NCBI GenBank assembly: GCA_023451855.1
Contig: JAEXXY010000164.1
Location: 1 to 14,588, forward strand
Length of the DNA: 14,588 nt
Direction: 5' to 3'
DNA from: Actinomycetes bacterium
GTDB taxonomy: Bacteria; Actinomycetota; Actinomycetes; Actinomycetales; Dermatophilaceae
Shown: piece by piece, positions 1 through 8,092 of the stretch
Layout: every line of letters begins with the position of its first letter
Numbering within the stretch: position 1 is the stretch's first letter
Program-made: the position numbers and the translations under genes
The notes under the pieces: model-generated
What the model saw: only the letters and a program-made list of their open reading frames with translations
The model's database searches: none
What the model was told of the DNA's origin: nothing

Positions 1-351
1 GTCGCAGCACGCGCGGCGCTCGGTGCCCCGACGATCGACGGTCCGCTCGCCGCCCTCCCCGCGGGCACGGTCGTCTGCAGCGACGAGGCCGTCGGCGGGT
101 GGCTCGAGTGGGCGCACCCGGGGCTGCGCCCGACGATGGACACCCGCGTCGAGATCCGCACCGCCGACCGCATCGAGGCGTACCACCGGTTCGTCGCCGG
201 CGCCGACGGGGGGCGGGCCTACCCAGCCGAGCTGAACTGTGGCGCAGCCTTGCTGACCGACAACGCGCCGGTCGTGCAGCACCTGGTCGGTGCCGGTTGG
301 ACCCGCACGGCAAGCGGTGACGGCTATGTCCTCCTCGGGGCGCCACGATGA
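1..351 (+). CDS. C-terminal end of a membrane protein, possibly a glycosyltransferase (5' truncated by window)
   Basis: Only the last 116 codons are present; frame 1 is open from base 1 to the TGA at 349-351. The visible part is soluble and reads as an extracytoplasmic C-terminal domain. It has a pattern VVCSDEAVGGWLEWAHPGLRP followed by MDTRVE, which resembles the tail domain of actinobacterial polytopic membrane proteins of the ArnT/PMT-like glycosyltransferase type, where a GGxLxWxxP segment precedes a D-x-R strand. This family match is from memory and is weak. The stop codon overlaps the ATG of the next gene (ATGA, 348-351), so the two are almost certainly translationally coupled in one operon. 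The paired gene is a GT87-type enzyme, which supports a role in envelope glycan assembly. Alternatively it is a conserved hypothetical membrane protein without transferase activity. Confidence 0.6.
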   Translation, partial: VAARAALGAPTIDGPLAALPAGTVVCSDEAVGGWLEWAHPGLRPTMDTRVEIRTADRIEAYHRFVAGADGGRAYPAELNCGAALLTDNAPVVQHLVGAGWTRTASGDGYVLLGAPR

Positions 352-1295
352 CTCGCCCAGGCCGAGAGCGGGCCGACCTCGACACCGCGTCGACACTCTC
401 GAGCACGCCGCACCCCTCGGGCAAGGAGGGCACCAAAGACGCGGCAGACGCGTCCGTCGAGCGCGCGGGCCGCCGCGAGGAGCTCGGCCGCGTCGTCCGG
501 CTCGCGCTCTGGGTCAGCCTGCCTGTCGCGCTGTGGGCGCTGGCCCTGAGCCGGCTCGACACCTACGGCGCCGACTCTGCGCACGCCTACTGGGCCGTCT
601 GGCAGGTGTCGCCCTACGGCGTTCCGCCCGGCACCCCGGACGCGTTCAACTACTCGCCGGCGTTCGCGCAGCTGATCTGGCCACTGACCCTGCTGCCGTG
701 GCCCGCCTTCCTCGTGGTCTGGTCGGGCCTGCTCGCCGCCGCGCTGGTCTGGCTGCTCTGGCCGCTGCCGCCGCGGTGGCGGTGGCTCACGCTGCTCTAC
801 GTCGTGCCGCCGGCGCTCGTCATCGGCAACATCGAGGCGTTCCTCGCCGTCGCGTGCGTCCTCGGTCTGCGGCGTCGGGGCGCCTGGGCATGGGCCTTGC
901 CGCTGCTGACGAAGGTGACGCCCGGGCTGGGCCCGGTGTGGTTCGCCGTCCGGCGCGAGTGGCGCGCCCTCGCGCTGAGCCTGGGTGCAACCGCCGCGAT
1001 CGTCGTCGTCTCGTACGCCGCGGCGCCCGAGCTCTGGACGCGCTGGGTCGAGTTCCTCACCGACGCGCCGACGCCGCCGACGCAGGCCTTCTACCCGCCG
1101 CTGCTCGTGCGCCTGCCGGTCGCCGTCGTGCTGGCGGGATGGGCGGCGCGACGGTCGCGCCCTGCGTGGCTGGCGGTGGCGATGGTCGTGGCCATGCCGC
1201 TGTGGTCGAGCGGGATCCTCGTCCTGCTCGCCGCGATACCGCGCCTCCAACGCGATTCGGCTGCCGCCGCGTCGGTGAAGCCGCTCAGGCGCTGA
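348..1295 (+). CDS. GT87/DUF2029-type polyprenol-phosphate glycosyltransferase, short form
   Basis: The product has 315 aa. Residues 1-48 are polar and probably cytoplasmic; the rest contains about eight hydrophobic segments. Family landmarks are an acidic first extracytoplasmic loop (D71, D76) followed by an AHAYW segment, NYSPAFAQLIWPLTLLPWP (101-119), and NIEAFLAVACVLGLRRRGAW near 161-180 followed by LLTKVTPGL (186-194). These match the GT-C fold family GT87 (PF09594), to which mycobacterial PimE belongs; such enzymes move a sugar from a polyprenyl-phosphate donor to a lipid or polysaccharide on the outer face of the membrane. The acceptor cannot be told from sequence. At 315 aa it is shorter than the roughly 400 aa usual for the family. 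The ATG at 348 overlaps the upstream stop; a later start near the first membrane segment is possible. The 3' end overlaps the convergent FMN reductase gene by 11 bp. Confidence 0.8.
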   Translation: MTRPGRERADLDTASTLSSTPHPSGKEGTKDAADASVERAGRREELGRVVRLALWVSLPVALWALALSRLDTYGADSAHAYWAVWQVSPYGVPPGTPDAFNYSPAFAQLIWPLTLLPWPAFLVVWSGLLAAALVWLLWPLPPRWRWLTLLYVVPPALVIGNIEAFLAVACVLGLRRRGAWAWALPLLTKVTPGLGPVWFAVRREWRALALSLGATAAIVVVSYAAAPELWTRWVEFLTDAPTPPTQAFYPPLLVRLPVAVVLAGWAARRSRPAWLAVAMVVAMPLWSSGILVLLAAIPRLQRDSAAAASVKPLRR

Positions 1296-1845
1296 GGGCG
1301 TCCGCGTCGCTGTCGGTGTTCGCGTCTGTGCGGGCGGCGAGGGTCGAGAGGAGCTCGGCGAGCTCGGCGCGGCGCTCGTCGGTCACGGTGAACTCGCCGG
1401 TGGGGGAGACGTCCTGGGTGAAGACAAGGCCCGTCGCGCCGACGACGTCGGCCTTGACGTGTCCGAGGACCTTGGTGAGGTCGGCAGTGGCGTCGGAGGC
1501 GCCCGTCCAGCCGTAGCCGACGAGGGCGACCGGCTTGGCGTGCCACTCGGCGAAGAGGTAGTCGACGGCGTTCTTGATGGGGGCCGGGAAGCTGCGGTTG
1601 TACTGCGGCGTCACGACGACGACGGCGTCGGCCTCGAAGACCTGCTTGGCCCAGGCCTTGGTGTGCGGCTTGGCGTAGTTGCCGTTCTTCGGCATGTCCT
1701 CCTCGTCGAAGAACGGGAGGGTCGAGAGGTCGACGAGCTCGACCTGCCACTCGTCGGCGGGCGCCTGGGCGGCGACCCACTCGGCCACGACGGGGCCGAT
1801 GCGGCCGGGACGGGTGCTGGACACGACGACACGAAGCTGCTTCAC
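1285..1845 (-). CDS. NAD(P)H-dependent FMN reductase, flavodoxin-like
   Basis: This 186-aa cytosolic flavoprotein fits the NADPH-dependent FMN reductase family (PF03358), which reduces FMN, quinones, azo dyes or metals with NAD(P)H. The FMN-phosphate loop SSTRPGRIG is at residues 9-17, right after the first beta strand. The second flavin loop, TPQYNRSFPAPIKNAVDYL at 79-97, matches the family pattern PxYNxxxPxxLKNAxD. A short acidic, polar tail follows residue 165. The start is GTG at 1845; no strong Shine-Dalgarno is visible, only GAAG close to the start. A small palindrome (CGGAC-N4-GTCCG, 1868-1881) lies just upstream and could bind a regulator. The gene is convergent with the GT87 gene, and their last 11 bp overlap. 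The true substrate is unknown; NAD(P)H:quinone reductase is an alternative label for the same family. Confidence 0.88.
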   Translation of the reverse strand: MKQLRVVVSSTRPGRIGPVVAEWVAAQAPADEWQVELVDLSTLPFFDEEDMPKNGNYAKPHTKAWAKQVFEADAVVVVTPQYNRSFPAPIKNAVDYLFAEWHAKPVALVGYGWTGASDATADLTKVLGHVKADVVGATGLVFTQDVSPTGEFTVTDERRAELAELLSTLAARTDANTDSDADALSA

Positions 1846-1867
1846 GCTTCAACGAATACCACGCAAC

Positions 1868-1881
1868 CGGACTCAGGTCCG
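1868..1881. promoter_or_regulatory. Small inverted repeat upstream of the FMN reductase gene
   Basis: CGGAC-N4-GTCCG forms perfect 5-bp arms 23 bp upstream of the GTG at 1845. This is a possible operator, but such short palindromes are common in GC-rich DNA. Confidence 0.2.
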
Positions 1882-1944
1882 AATCGCTGTCGACTGTGGC
1901 AGCGGGAAGGAGGGGCTACATGCCAGCGAGACGGGCCAAGGCGG

Positions 1945-1982
1945 CTGACCCCGTTACGGCAGCGTCGCCGTAACGGGGTCAG
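1945..1982 (-). terminator. Perfect 16-bp stem hairpin downstream of the large secreted-protein gene
   Basis: The arms 1945-1960 and 1967-1982 are perfectly complementary over 16 bp, with a 6-nt loop. The hairpin lies 33 bp past the stop codon of the minus-strand gene ending at 2015, as expected for a terminator. No T-tract follows on either strand, which is usual for actinobacterial terminators. The FMN reductase gene downstream reads the same way and starts at 1845, so the hairpin would insulate it. The arm core CGTTACG recurs once more at 1984-1990. Confidence 0.65.
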
Positions 1983-2014
1983 ACGTTACGTGGGAATCTC
2001 GCCTGTTCCCCTTC

Positions 2015-5000
2015 TCAGGGGGTGTAGCGACCCACGACATGTACCACCAGGTCAGCCGCACCACTGCTCACGTAGAAGCTGACCTTGTTTCCGGTTCCCG
2101 GACGCACGACCACCATGTTGGAGATGGTCTGAGCGGCGGCGAAGGTGATGGTGGACGGGGACGGGCGGCTTGCATCCGAGGGGAACACGGTGACGAAGCC
2201 CGCCTTCGTCGGAGCGGACACGGTCACGTTGAGGGCGACCGCGGTTGTCCCGGCCGCGAGGCCGGGAATGACCACGGACTTGGTCGTGCCGCCCGTGACC
2301 TTGGCCTTGGGTAGCCCGATTCCGCTCCGGGTGTCGATGAACTTGCTGGGTCCGACCGTCAGGTACTTGCTTCCCCGCCCGACCGAGTAGTAGCCAACGA
2401 GATCGACGATCACCTGGGTCGAGCCGCTCGCGTTGTAGACGTTGACCCGACCACTGGCATCGACAGCTACCGTCACCAGGTTGGACACGGTCTGGGCCTT
2501 GACGAAGTTCAGGCTCGACACGTTGGGCCGGGTCACCCCGTACGGGTAGAGCGACAGGCTGCCGTTCGCGGTGGGCGCCGTCACTGTGACATTCGCGGTG
2601 ATCGCCTTGGTGCCGGCCGGAAGGTTAGGAACCTTGAGCGTTGCGACCGTGCCTGCACCGAGTGCACCGAGCCGTCCCCCCACTCCGGAACGCGTGTCCA
2701 TGACCCGCACGGGAGTCACCGACGTGAAGCCCGCACCGAGATCCGGTGCGAAGTACCCGGCGAGGTCGGCGACCAGGTCCACCGATCCGGACGAGTTGTA
2801 CAGGGAGACCTGACCCCCGGGCCCCACCCTCGTGGCCACCATGTTCGGGACACTTCGCCCTGTGGCGTAGACGACGTTGTACGTGCTGGGGCGAGCGGCG
2901 CCGGCAGGATAGACCGTCACGTAGCCCGAGGTGGTCGGAGCGATCGCTGTGACGTTGAGGATGATCGAGGTGGTGCCGACGGGCAGACCGGGGACGCTGA
3001 CGTTGACGATCCCGCCGGCATTGACCTTCGCCTTCGCGGCTCCCAGGCCCGTTCGGGTGTCCAGGATGCGCCGCGGAGTGATGCCCGTGAAGGTGCCGCG
3101 GGCGTTGTCCACCACGAACGGACGCCATTCGCTGGAGCCGATCTCGACTCCCTGGACGTCGATGGCGACGACGCGCCACTGCCAGCTTCCGGAGTCGATG
3201 ATCCGAGTCGGGGCGTAAGCCTGGGCGTTCGTCGTGACCTGCTCGGTCAGCGATGTCGTGCCCGCTGCCCGCCGCTCAAAACGGTAGCTGACCGCTCCCG
3301 TTGTCGGCGACCACGCGAAGTACGGCGCAAAGCCGTTGACCATCGATCCCGTCGTCGGTGCGGTGAGCGTCGGCGAGGCCCCGATCGAGTAGAACCGGCC
3401 GGGTGCGGACCATTGCCCGGGACGTCCGTCGGCGTCCAGTCGTGCCACCCGCCACACGTACGCGGACGAGCTGGCGGGCAGCGGTGTCGCGTTCGCGAAG
3501 GCCGCCTGCTTCGTGACCACGCTGATGACGCGGTTGGAGGGCGACCAGTTCGCGTCGTCGTTCTTGTACACCTCGAGCTGGTAGCCGCCGGCGAAGTCCG
3601 TTGGGGCCCACACGAACGGCGAGGTGCCGGAGGTGCAGGAGGCCGTCACCGTGGCGCTGGGGCACGCGGTCGTGCGAGGGCCGACCGCTCCCTGCGGCGA
3701 GGTCAGCGCAGGCGCTGGGCTCGACTTGGTGAAGGACCACGTCTGCGACCACTGCAACCCGTTGCCCCGTGCGTCGAGCGCCTGCACTCGCCAGTAGGAC
3801 GTTCCCTCGGGATAGGTCCGGTCCCACGCGGTGTACGTGGCCTGGTCGACGACCTGGTTGTCGAGGAGATTGGCAAACGAGCTCGTCGTTGCCACCTGGA
3901 TGCGGTACTGCATGGCCGCCTGGTTGCTCTTCTCGCCCGTCTCGCCGTACGTGGTGGCGAGGTTGGTCGCGAGGTAGTCCGCCCACGTGAACGTCACAGC
4001 GTTGCTCACGGTGCTGGCGTTGGGCGGAGACTGCTGCACAACGCGCGGCGACAGCTTGCTGAACGCGTTGGTGGCAGCGTTCACGGTGGAGACAGGGTCC
4101 GGCGCGCAGACATTCATCGCCTTGCAGGGGCGGACGTACCAGTAGTACGCCTGGCCTGCCTGGCTGTCGGCCAATGCCTCGATGTCGAACGAGGAGGTGG
4201 GCGTCCACCTCGTGCCGACAGTGGTCGCGGTCTGCACGAGGTTGGTGAGCTCCCGATCTCGAGCGATGTACAGCATGTAGTAAGCAGCACCCGTGACCGG
4301 TTGCCAGTCGAGGACCGGGGTGGCTGGGACGTTCTCGCACATGCGCGAGCCGGTCGGCGCGTCGAGGTAGAAGGAGCAGGCGGTCAGCGTGTCCAGTCGC
4401 TGTCCCGTCAGGGCGATCTGTCGGCCGGCGACCGGCGCGAGCTCACTGATCGTGAACATGCCGACGCTGCCTCGCCCGAGAGACACACCGTTGCTGGCGA
4501 ATGCCTCCACTTGCCAGTCGTATTGGCCCGGCGTGATGAGCGTCTTCCCGGTGTCGCTCGCTGCGGCATATGGCCAGTTCGAGCTCGTGAGCGGGGCAGC
4601 GGAGGAGGTGAACCAGAAGCCGCTGCTGTGAACGCCGACGTCGACGCGGTAGTAGGCCGCTCCCGTGACTGGAGTCCACGTCAGAGTCGGGAACCGCGAA
4701 GTGGGGCCGGCGGAGTAGGTAGGCTCCGGGCTCGATGCAGAGCCGGTCGTCGGGCTGAGGTTGAACGTCCAGTTGCCGTACTTCGGAGACGTCTTTCCGT
4801 CGGCGTCGATCGCCTGTACGGTCCATCCGAACGGACCCCTGGCCGGGTCCCAGCCGGAGTTGCCCGACGGCGTCCAGCTGAGCGCGTACGTGTCGACCTG
4901 AGTAACGGAGTTTCCCTGCCGGTCGACGACGATCAGGCGGTATCTCTCGGCATCCTGCGCCGCCTGCCACGTCATGGTGGGCACGGCAACGGTGGCACCG

Positions 5001-6310
5001 TTCGTCGGGCTGACCCGCTGGACCGCGGAAGAGGCGTAGAGGACGGTGGAGATCGAGCTGTAGATGCCTTGGACGTTGGCAGGAGCATCCAGCGCGCGGA
5101 CCCGCCAGTACATGACGACACCCTGGGAGGGTGTGCAGGCGGTGTCCCGGCCGTCGAGGTACCCGACCGTGAACGTCGTCGAGGCGGTGATGCACGTCTG
5201 GTACGTGTTCGGCGAGAAGTTCGGGTCGGTCCCGATGTCCAGCTGGTAGCGCGTGGCGTGAACGACCGGCGTCCACTGGAAGTACAGGTCATCGCCCACC
5301 ACCGACGCTGCGCTGCTCGGCGGGTAGACGGGAGTGGGCTTCTCGAGCCAGTTGCGCTGGAAGCTCTTCAGCGGCGTGACTGCGACCCAGTCGATCGTCT
5401 CGTCCTGGTTGTTCCGGGCGCGCACCCGCCAGTAGTACTGGTCATTGAGGTACGTCTGCGCCGGGCTGTAACGGGTGCTCTTGATGTTGGTCTTGCTGTC
5501 GATGATCGTGTTGAAGTCCTGGTCGGTGCTGACCTGGAGCTCGTACGTCTTGGCGCCCTTGACCGGCTGCCATTCGAGGTAGACGTCCTCAACGGCCGAG
5601 GCTTCGGCCGGCGACGTCGCGGTCACCTGGTCGAGGGCACCGATGGTGAACTTCCAGGCCGGTCCGAAGGCGGTGTAGAGGCCGTTGGTGAGCTGGGCGC
5701 GGACATGCCAGGTGTAGGTGCCGTTGGAAACGGGGTCGGGCAGCACCAAGGACGTGGTCTGCGTCGAGTAGACGGCGGCGCCGATGAAGTCGCCGTCCGG
5801 GTCAACCTCCACCTGATACATTGCCGCGCCCTGAACTGCCTGCCACGACAGGACCGGTGGGCTGGACGGCTGCTTCAGCGCCGGGCCGCCGTTCGCCGGC
5901 CCGGTTGGTGTCGGGGCTGCGGGCGGCTTGACGGTCATCGACGTCGAAGCCCAACCGCCGGCGCCGGAGGAGTCCTTCGCGCGAACGCGCCAGTAGACGG
6001 TGCCGTCCGGAAGCAGACTCGTGGGAACCATCTGGCGGTTCGTCGTCGACTGAGAGAACAGCGTCGTCGAGAAGTCCGCCGTCAGAGATGCCTGCACGTC
6101 GTATTCGGTGGCACCAGCGAGGCGACTCCATGACAGCAGGGGGGATGCCGTCGTTGCAGCTCCCGACGCGGGCGCCAAGCCTGATGGGGCGCCAGGGGCT
6201 GCACTGGCTGTCGTCTGACCCAGTCCCGGCACCAATGCCGCAACCAGTATCAGCACCATGGCTGCCACTCGCCCCTTGGCCGCCGCGACGCGCGTTGCTC
6301 CCCTGGACAT
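2015..6310 (-). CDS. Large secreted multi-domain repeat protein (FnIII-like repeats plus three C-terminal LDTR/GYF repeats)
   Basis: The product has 1431 aa. Residues 1-38 form a Sec signal peptide (basic start, hydrophobic 15-31, ASAA cleavage region). Residues 39 to about 1072 hold ten fibronectin III-like units, each with an early strand W-x-P-V-x-G-A-x-x-Y and a late strand such as YWRVRAxD. The C-terminus has three homologous units starting near residues 1074, 1195 and 1316. Each carries a (L/M/I)DTRxGxG motif, an NVTxxAPT strand, and ends with VDLVxxxxGYF or a close variant. Units of this kind occur in many actinobacterial exported proteins. There are eight cysteines in four close pairs, suggesting local disulfides. 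No catalytic domain, LPXTG motif or C-terminal membrane anchor is visible, so release or non-covalent wall binding is inferred; an adhesin or surface scaffold is the best guess. The ATG at 6310 has the ribosome binding site GGGGAGGG (6314-6321). Confidence 0.88.
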   Translation of the reverse strand: MSRGATRVAAAKGRVAAMVLILVAALVPGLGQTTASAAPGAPSGLAPASGAATTASPLLSWSRLAGATEYDVQASLTADFSTTLFSQSTTNRQMVPTSLLPDGTVYWRVRAKDSSGAGGWASTSMTVKPPAAPTPTGPANGGPALKQPSSPPVLSWQAVQGAAMYQVEVDPDGDFIGAAVYSTQTTSLVLPDPVSNGTYTWHVRAQLTNGLYTAFGPAWKFTIGALDQVTATSPAEASAVEDVYLEWQPVKGAKTYELQVSTDQDFNTIIDSKTNIKSTRYSPAQTYLNDQYYWRVRARNNQDETIDWVAVTPLKSFQRNWLEKPTPVYPPSSAASVVGDDLYFQWTPVVHATRYQLDIGTDPNFSPNTYQTCITASTTFTVGYLDGRDTACTPSQGVVMYWRVRALDAPANVQGIYSSISTVLYASSAVQRVSPTNGATVAVPTMTWQAAQDAERYRLIVVDRQGNSVTQVDTYALSWTPSGNSGWDPARGPFGWTVQAIDADGKTSPKYGNWTFNLSPTTGSASSPEPTYSAGPTSRFPTLTWTPVTGAAYYRVDVGVHSSGFWFTSSAAPLTSSNWPYAAASDTGKTLITPGQYDWQVEAFASNGVSLGRGSVGMFTISELAPVAGRQIALTGQRLDTLTACSFYLDAPTGSRMCENVPATPVLDWQPVTGAAYYMLYIARDRELTNLVQTATTVGTRWTPTSSFDIEALADSQAGQAYYWYVRPCKAMNVCAPDPVSTVNAATNAFSKLSPRVVQQSPPNASTVSNAVTFTWADYLATNLATTYGETGEKSNQAAMQYRIQVATTSSFANLLDNQVVDQATYTAWDRTYPEGTSYWRVQALDARGNGLQWSQTWSFTKSSPAPALTSPQGAVGPRTTACPSATVTASCTSGTSPFVWAPTDFAGGYQLEVYKNDDANWSPSNRVISVVTKQAAFANATPLPASSSAYVWRVARLDADGRPGQWSAPGRFYSIGASPTLTAPTTGSMVNGFAPYFAWSPTTGAVSYRFERRAAGTTSLTEQVTTNAQAYAPTRIIDSGSWQWRVVAIDVQGVEIGSSEWRPFVVDNARGTFTGITPRRILDTRTGLGAAKAKVNAGGIVNVSVPGLPVGTTSIILNVTAIAPTTSGYVTVYPAGAARPSTYNVVYATGRSVPNMVATRVGPGGQVSLYNSSGSVDLVADLAGYFAPDLGAGFTSVTPVRVMDTRSGVGGRLGALGAGTVATLKVPNLPAGTKAITANVTVTAPTANGSLSLYPYGVTRPNVSSLNFVKAQTVSNLVTVAVDASGRVNVYNASGSTQVIVDLVGYYSVGRGSKYLTVGPSKFIDTRSGIGLPKAKVTGGTTKSVVIPGLAAGTTAVALNVTVSAPTKAGFVTVFPSDASRPSPSTITFAAAQTISNMVVVRPGTGNKVSFYVSSGAADLVVHVVGRYTP

Positions 6311-6340
6311 TCGCCCTCCCCAGTCCGATGATCCTGGGTC

Positions 6341-6370
6341 AGGGTAAAAGCCACATGCCGCCCGTGTTCA
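6341..6370 (-). promoter_or_regulatory. Candidate promoter of the secreted repeat-protein gene
   Basis: On the minus strand, TGAACA (6370-6365, 4 of 6 to TTGACA) is followed by an 18-bp spacer and TACCCT (6346-6341, TAnnnT type). Transcription would begin near 6334, leaving a short leader of about 24 nt that contains the GGGGAGGG ribosome binding site. The -35 box overlaps a palindrome. Confidence 0.45.
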
Positions 6371-6382
6371 CGGATCCGTGAA
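6367..6382. promoter_or_regulatory. Perfect 16-bp palindrome over the -35 box, candidate operator
   Basis: TTCACGGATCCGTGAA is its own reverse complement. It overlaps the proposed -35 hexamer of the secreted-protein gene, so a dimeric regulator bound here would be expected to block polymerase. A second, weaker inverted repeat, GTTC-N5-GAAC (6383-6395), abuts it directly. Confidence 0.45.
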
Positions 6383-6591
6383 GTTCGGTATGAACGGGTT
6401 GGTACCGCCCGAAGGGCGCAAACGCCATTCCGAGCCTCGCGCTCGCGCTGCTTGGTAGTCGCTGCCGGTTGCCGCACCGAGGAGCCTCCGCATCACAACC
6501 GGCTGTCGCAGACGTCGCTACTGAAGGCGAAGCCGCCCGACCACCACTCCGGGATTGACGGGGATTTCGTTGTAGCAGTTGAGTACTCGCC

Positions 6592-6684
6592 TCAGCTAAC
6601 CGCGTGCACCGCCTGTGTCAGCTGGGTGACCGTGGCGCCCCTACTGTCCGTGACCGTGACGCGGAGGGCGACGCGTCCGCTCCC
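6592..6684 (-). pseudogene. Possible remnant of a PKD/Ig-like domain C-terminus
   Basis: A 30-codon open stretch between two stops reads GSGRVALRVTVTDSRGA and then TVTQLTQAVHAVS before TGA at 6592-6594. The G-x-x-x-V-x-L-x-V-T-D-S-x-G-A pattern is the last-strand signature of PKD-like domains in exported proteins. The upstream stop (6685-6687) is in frame, and no start codon or ribosome binding site is present, so it cannot be a functional gene as it stands. It may be decayed coding sequence, but a chance match in GC-rich DNA is not excluded. Confidence 0.25.
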
Positions 6685-6800
6685 TCATGGACGCGACCGG
6701 TTCACGACTCGCATCCAGCTGAGGTGGGCGGCCCATGGGCGCGGCTGGGTGGCGCGGGCGACGGCGGGTGTTGCGACGGCCGACGCCTCGGAAGGACGTG

Positions 6801-8006
6801 TCAGAGGAGGTGCTTGACGCCCGGCACGCGTCGCAGGAGCAGGACGATGACGTACGTCAGGGTCAGCACTGCTGCGATGCGCATCAGCAGGACCGACGTG
6901 CTCCCCGCCGCGTGCTCGCCACCGATGACGGGCCACTCGAAGACCCACAGCAGGATCGTCAGGTGGAGCGCGAAGACTCCCATCGTCGCGTCGCCGAGGG
7001 TTCGCGCCAGCGTGCTCGTGCGGGCCGAGGCGAGGCGGCGCAGCGGTCCGTCGCGCCGGACCAGTCCCTGGAAGAGCAGGAAGAGTGCCACCGAGTAGAC
7101 CATCGCCGTGATGCTGTAGTATCCGGCCGGGCTCATGGTTTCGAGCCAGTCCGGCGCCTCGGGGTTGTGCCACTGCCACGACATCAGGGCTCCCAACAGA
7201 ACGGCAGAGACCAGCGTCCCTACGAGGGCGCGGCCGCGCAGGACGACGCCGCGCAGGGCCCGGCCGAGCATGAAGTAGCCGAGGTAGGGGATCCACCAGG
7301 TCCACGCCGTCTCGACGAACACGTCTGAGGTGCCGCGCCACCGGGCCGTCGCTTGGCTCATGGCCATCATCAGGCACCCGAGTGTGCCCACGACCAGCAT
7401 CTGGCCGCGCGTCGCCTGGGCCACGAAGGGGATGAGGAACGGCGTCAACACCGCAAGGCCGAGCACGATCCAGAAGAAGTAGAGGGCTGTGTAGAGCTTG
7501 CCGCTCAACGCCACGGCGGCGGCGTCGCCCAGCCCCAGGTCCTGGTCGAGGAGGAGTACGCGCACGAGGAAGTACCACCCGTGCCAGAAGACGATGGCCG
7601 GCACGAGCCGGAGGGCGCGCTTGCGGAGGAACTCACGCGGCCCCGGGTAGCGGGTCGGGTCGAGCAGCAGCGCGCCGCTCAGCATGACGAACACCGGGAC
7701 CGCGAAGACCCCCAGGACGTCGAGATGGATGGCCGTGGTGCCGCGAAGGGTGTCTCGGGCTCCGGGTTCCAGCGCGTTGTAGCTGACCGTGTGGATCGTG
7801 ACCACCGCGGCGATGGCCACAAAGCGCAGCCACGAGATCCAGGCGAGGTCCGGTCGGGGCCGCGCCATCGTCCGGTCTGTCCCGGCGCCAGGGCGAGCGC
7901 CCTCGGCGACCGCGTCGACGCCGTGGCCCGCGTCGACGCCGTGGCCCGAGTCGTCGACGAGTGCGGGGCGGGCGGTTGGGACGGACTGTAGGCGCGTGGG
8001 GCGCAC
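6801..8006 (-). CDS. Acyltransferase family 3 integral membrane protein
   Basis: The product has 401 aa with about ten hydrophobic segments starting at residue 57. It matches the acyltransferase-3 family (PF01757; WecH and OafA relatives), which acylates sugars or other hydroxyl groups of exported molecules at the membrane. Visible landmarks are WLRFVAIAAVVTIHTVSY (59-76, with family histidine H72), FVMLSGALLLDP (106-117), the basic loop FLRKRALRLVP (127-137), and a late DATMGVFALHL helix. The GTG at 8006 has a fair ribosome binding site AGGGAG (8011-8016). An internal ATG at residue 47 (7868) sits right before the conserved part but lacks a clear ribosome binding site. The first 46 residues are non-conserved and include a GHGVDA duplication from an 18-bp tandem repeat. 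The substrate is unknown; the secreted-protein gene lies 490 bp downstream, too far to call an operon. Confidence 0.88.
   Translation of the reverse strand: MRPTRLQSVPTARPALVDDSGHGVDAGHGVDAVAEGARPGAGTDRTMARPRPDLAWISWLRFVAIAAVVTIHTVSYNALEPGARDTLRGTTAIHLDVLGVFAVPVFVMLSGALLLDPTRYPGPREFLRKRALRLVPAIVFWHGWYFLVRVLLLDQDLGLGDAAAVALSGKLYTALYFFWIVLGLAVLTPFLIPFVAQATRGQMLVVGTLGCLMMAMSQATARWRGTSDVFVETAWTWWIPYLGYFMLGRALRGVVLRGRALVGTLVSAVLLGALMSWQWHNPEAPDWLETMSPAGYYSITAMVYSVALFLLFQGLVRRDGPLRRLASARTSTLARTLGDATMGVFALHLTILLWVFEWPVIGGEHAAGSTSVLLMRIAAVLTLTYVIVLLLRRVPGVKHLL
7910..7948. repeat. 18-bp tandem repeat, about 2.2 copies, inside the acyltransferase gene
   Basis: The sequence repeats perfectly with period 18 over 39 bp. 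It is in frame and encodes GHGVDA twice in the non-conserved N-terminal tail (residues 21-32), so copy-number change would alter tail length without shifting the frame. Confidence 0.8.
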
Positions 8007-8092
8007 GGGACTCCCTGGACGTGGTGCTCTGCGGAGGGCGAGGACTCGGGCCCCGACGCAGCGGTTGGCGGCCGGGCCCGGCAGGTGGCGGC

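Larger units (their letters stand above)
6311..6800. other. 490-bp stretch with no intact gene
   Basis: This gap between the secreted-protein gene and the acyltransferase gene contains the promoter and palindromes near 6341-6395, a short stem CGCCC-GAA-GGGCG around 6411-6423, and a possible PKD-like gene remnant at 6592-6684. Short open frames on the plus strand have no recognisable motif and look like chance. The base composition is less extreme around 6540-6600 than in the flanking genes. Confidence 0.5.

Noticed and set aside
290..1516. Long plus-strand reading frame overlapping the GT87 gene
   Set aside because: The translation is Arg/Ala/Pro-rich low-complexity without motifs; the overlapping frame has clear membrane segments and family motifs.
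3413..6133. Long plus-strand reading frame antisense to the secreted protein
   Set aside because: It is Arg/Gly/Val-rich with no domains and arises from the GC-biased third positions of the real gene on the other strand.
6452..6817. Plus-strand 121-codon frame in the gene-free gap
   Set aside because: No motif, no ribosome binding site, and mixed codon bias; it overlaps the acyltransferase 3' end.
8071..8082. 12-bp palindrome GCCGGGCCCGGC
   Set aside because: It is all G and C in a very GC-rich stretch, with no supporting promoter position, so chance is likely.
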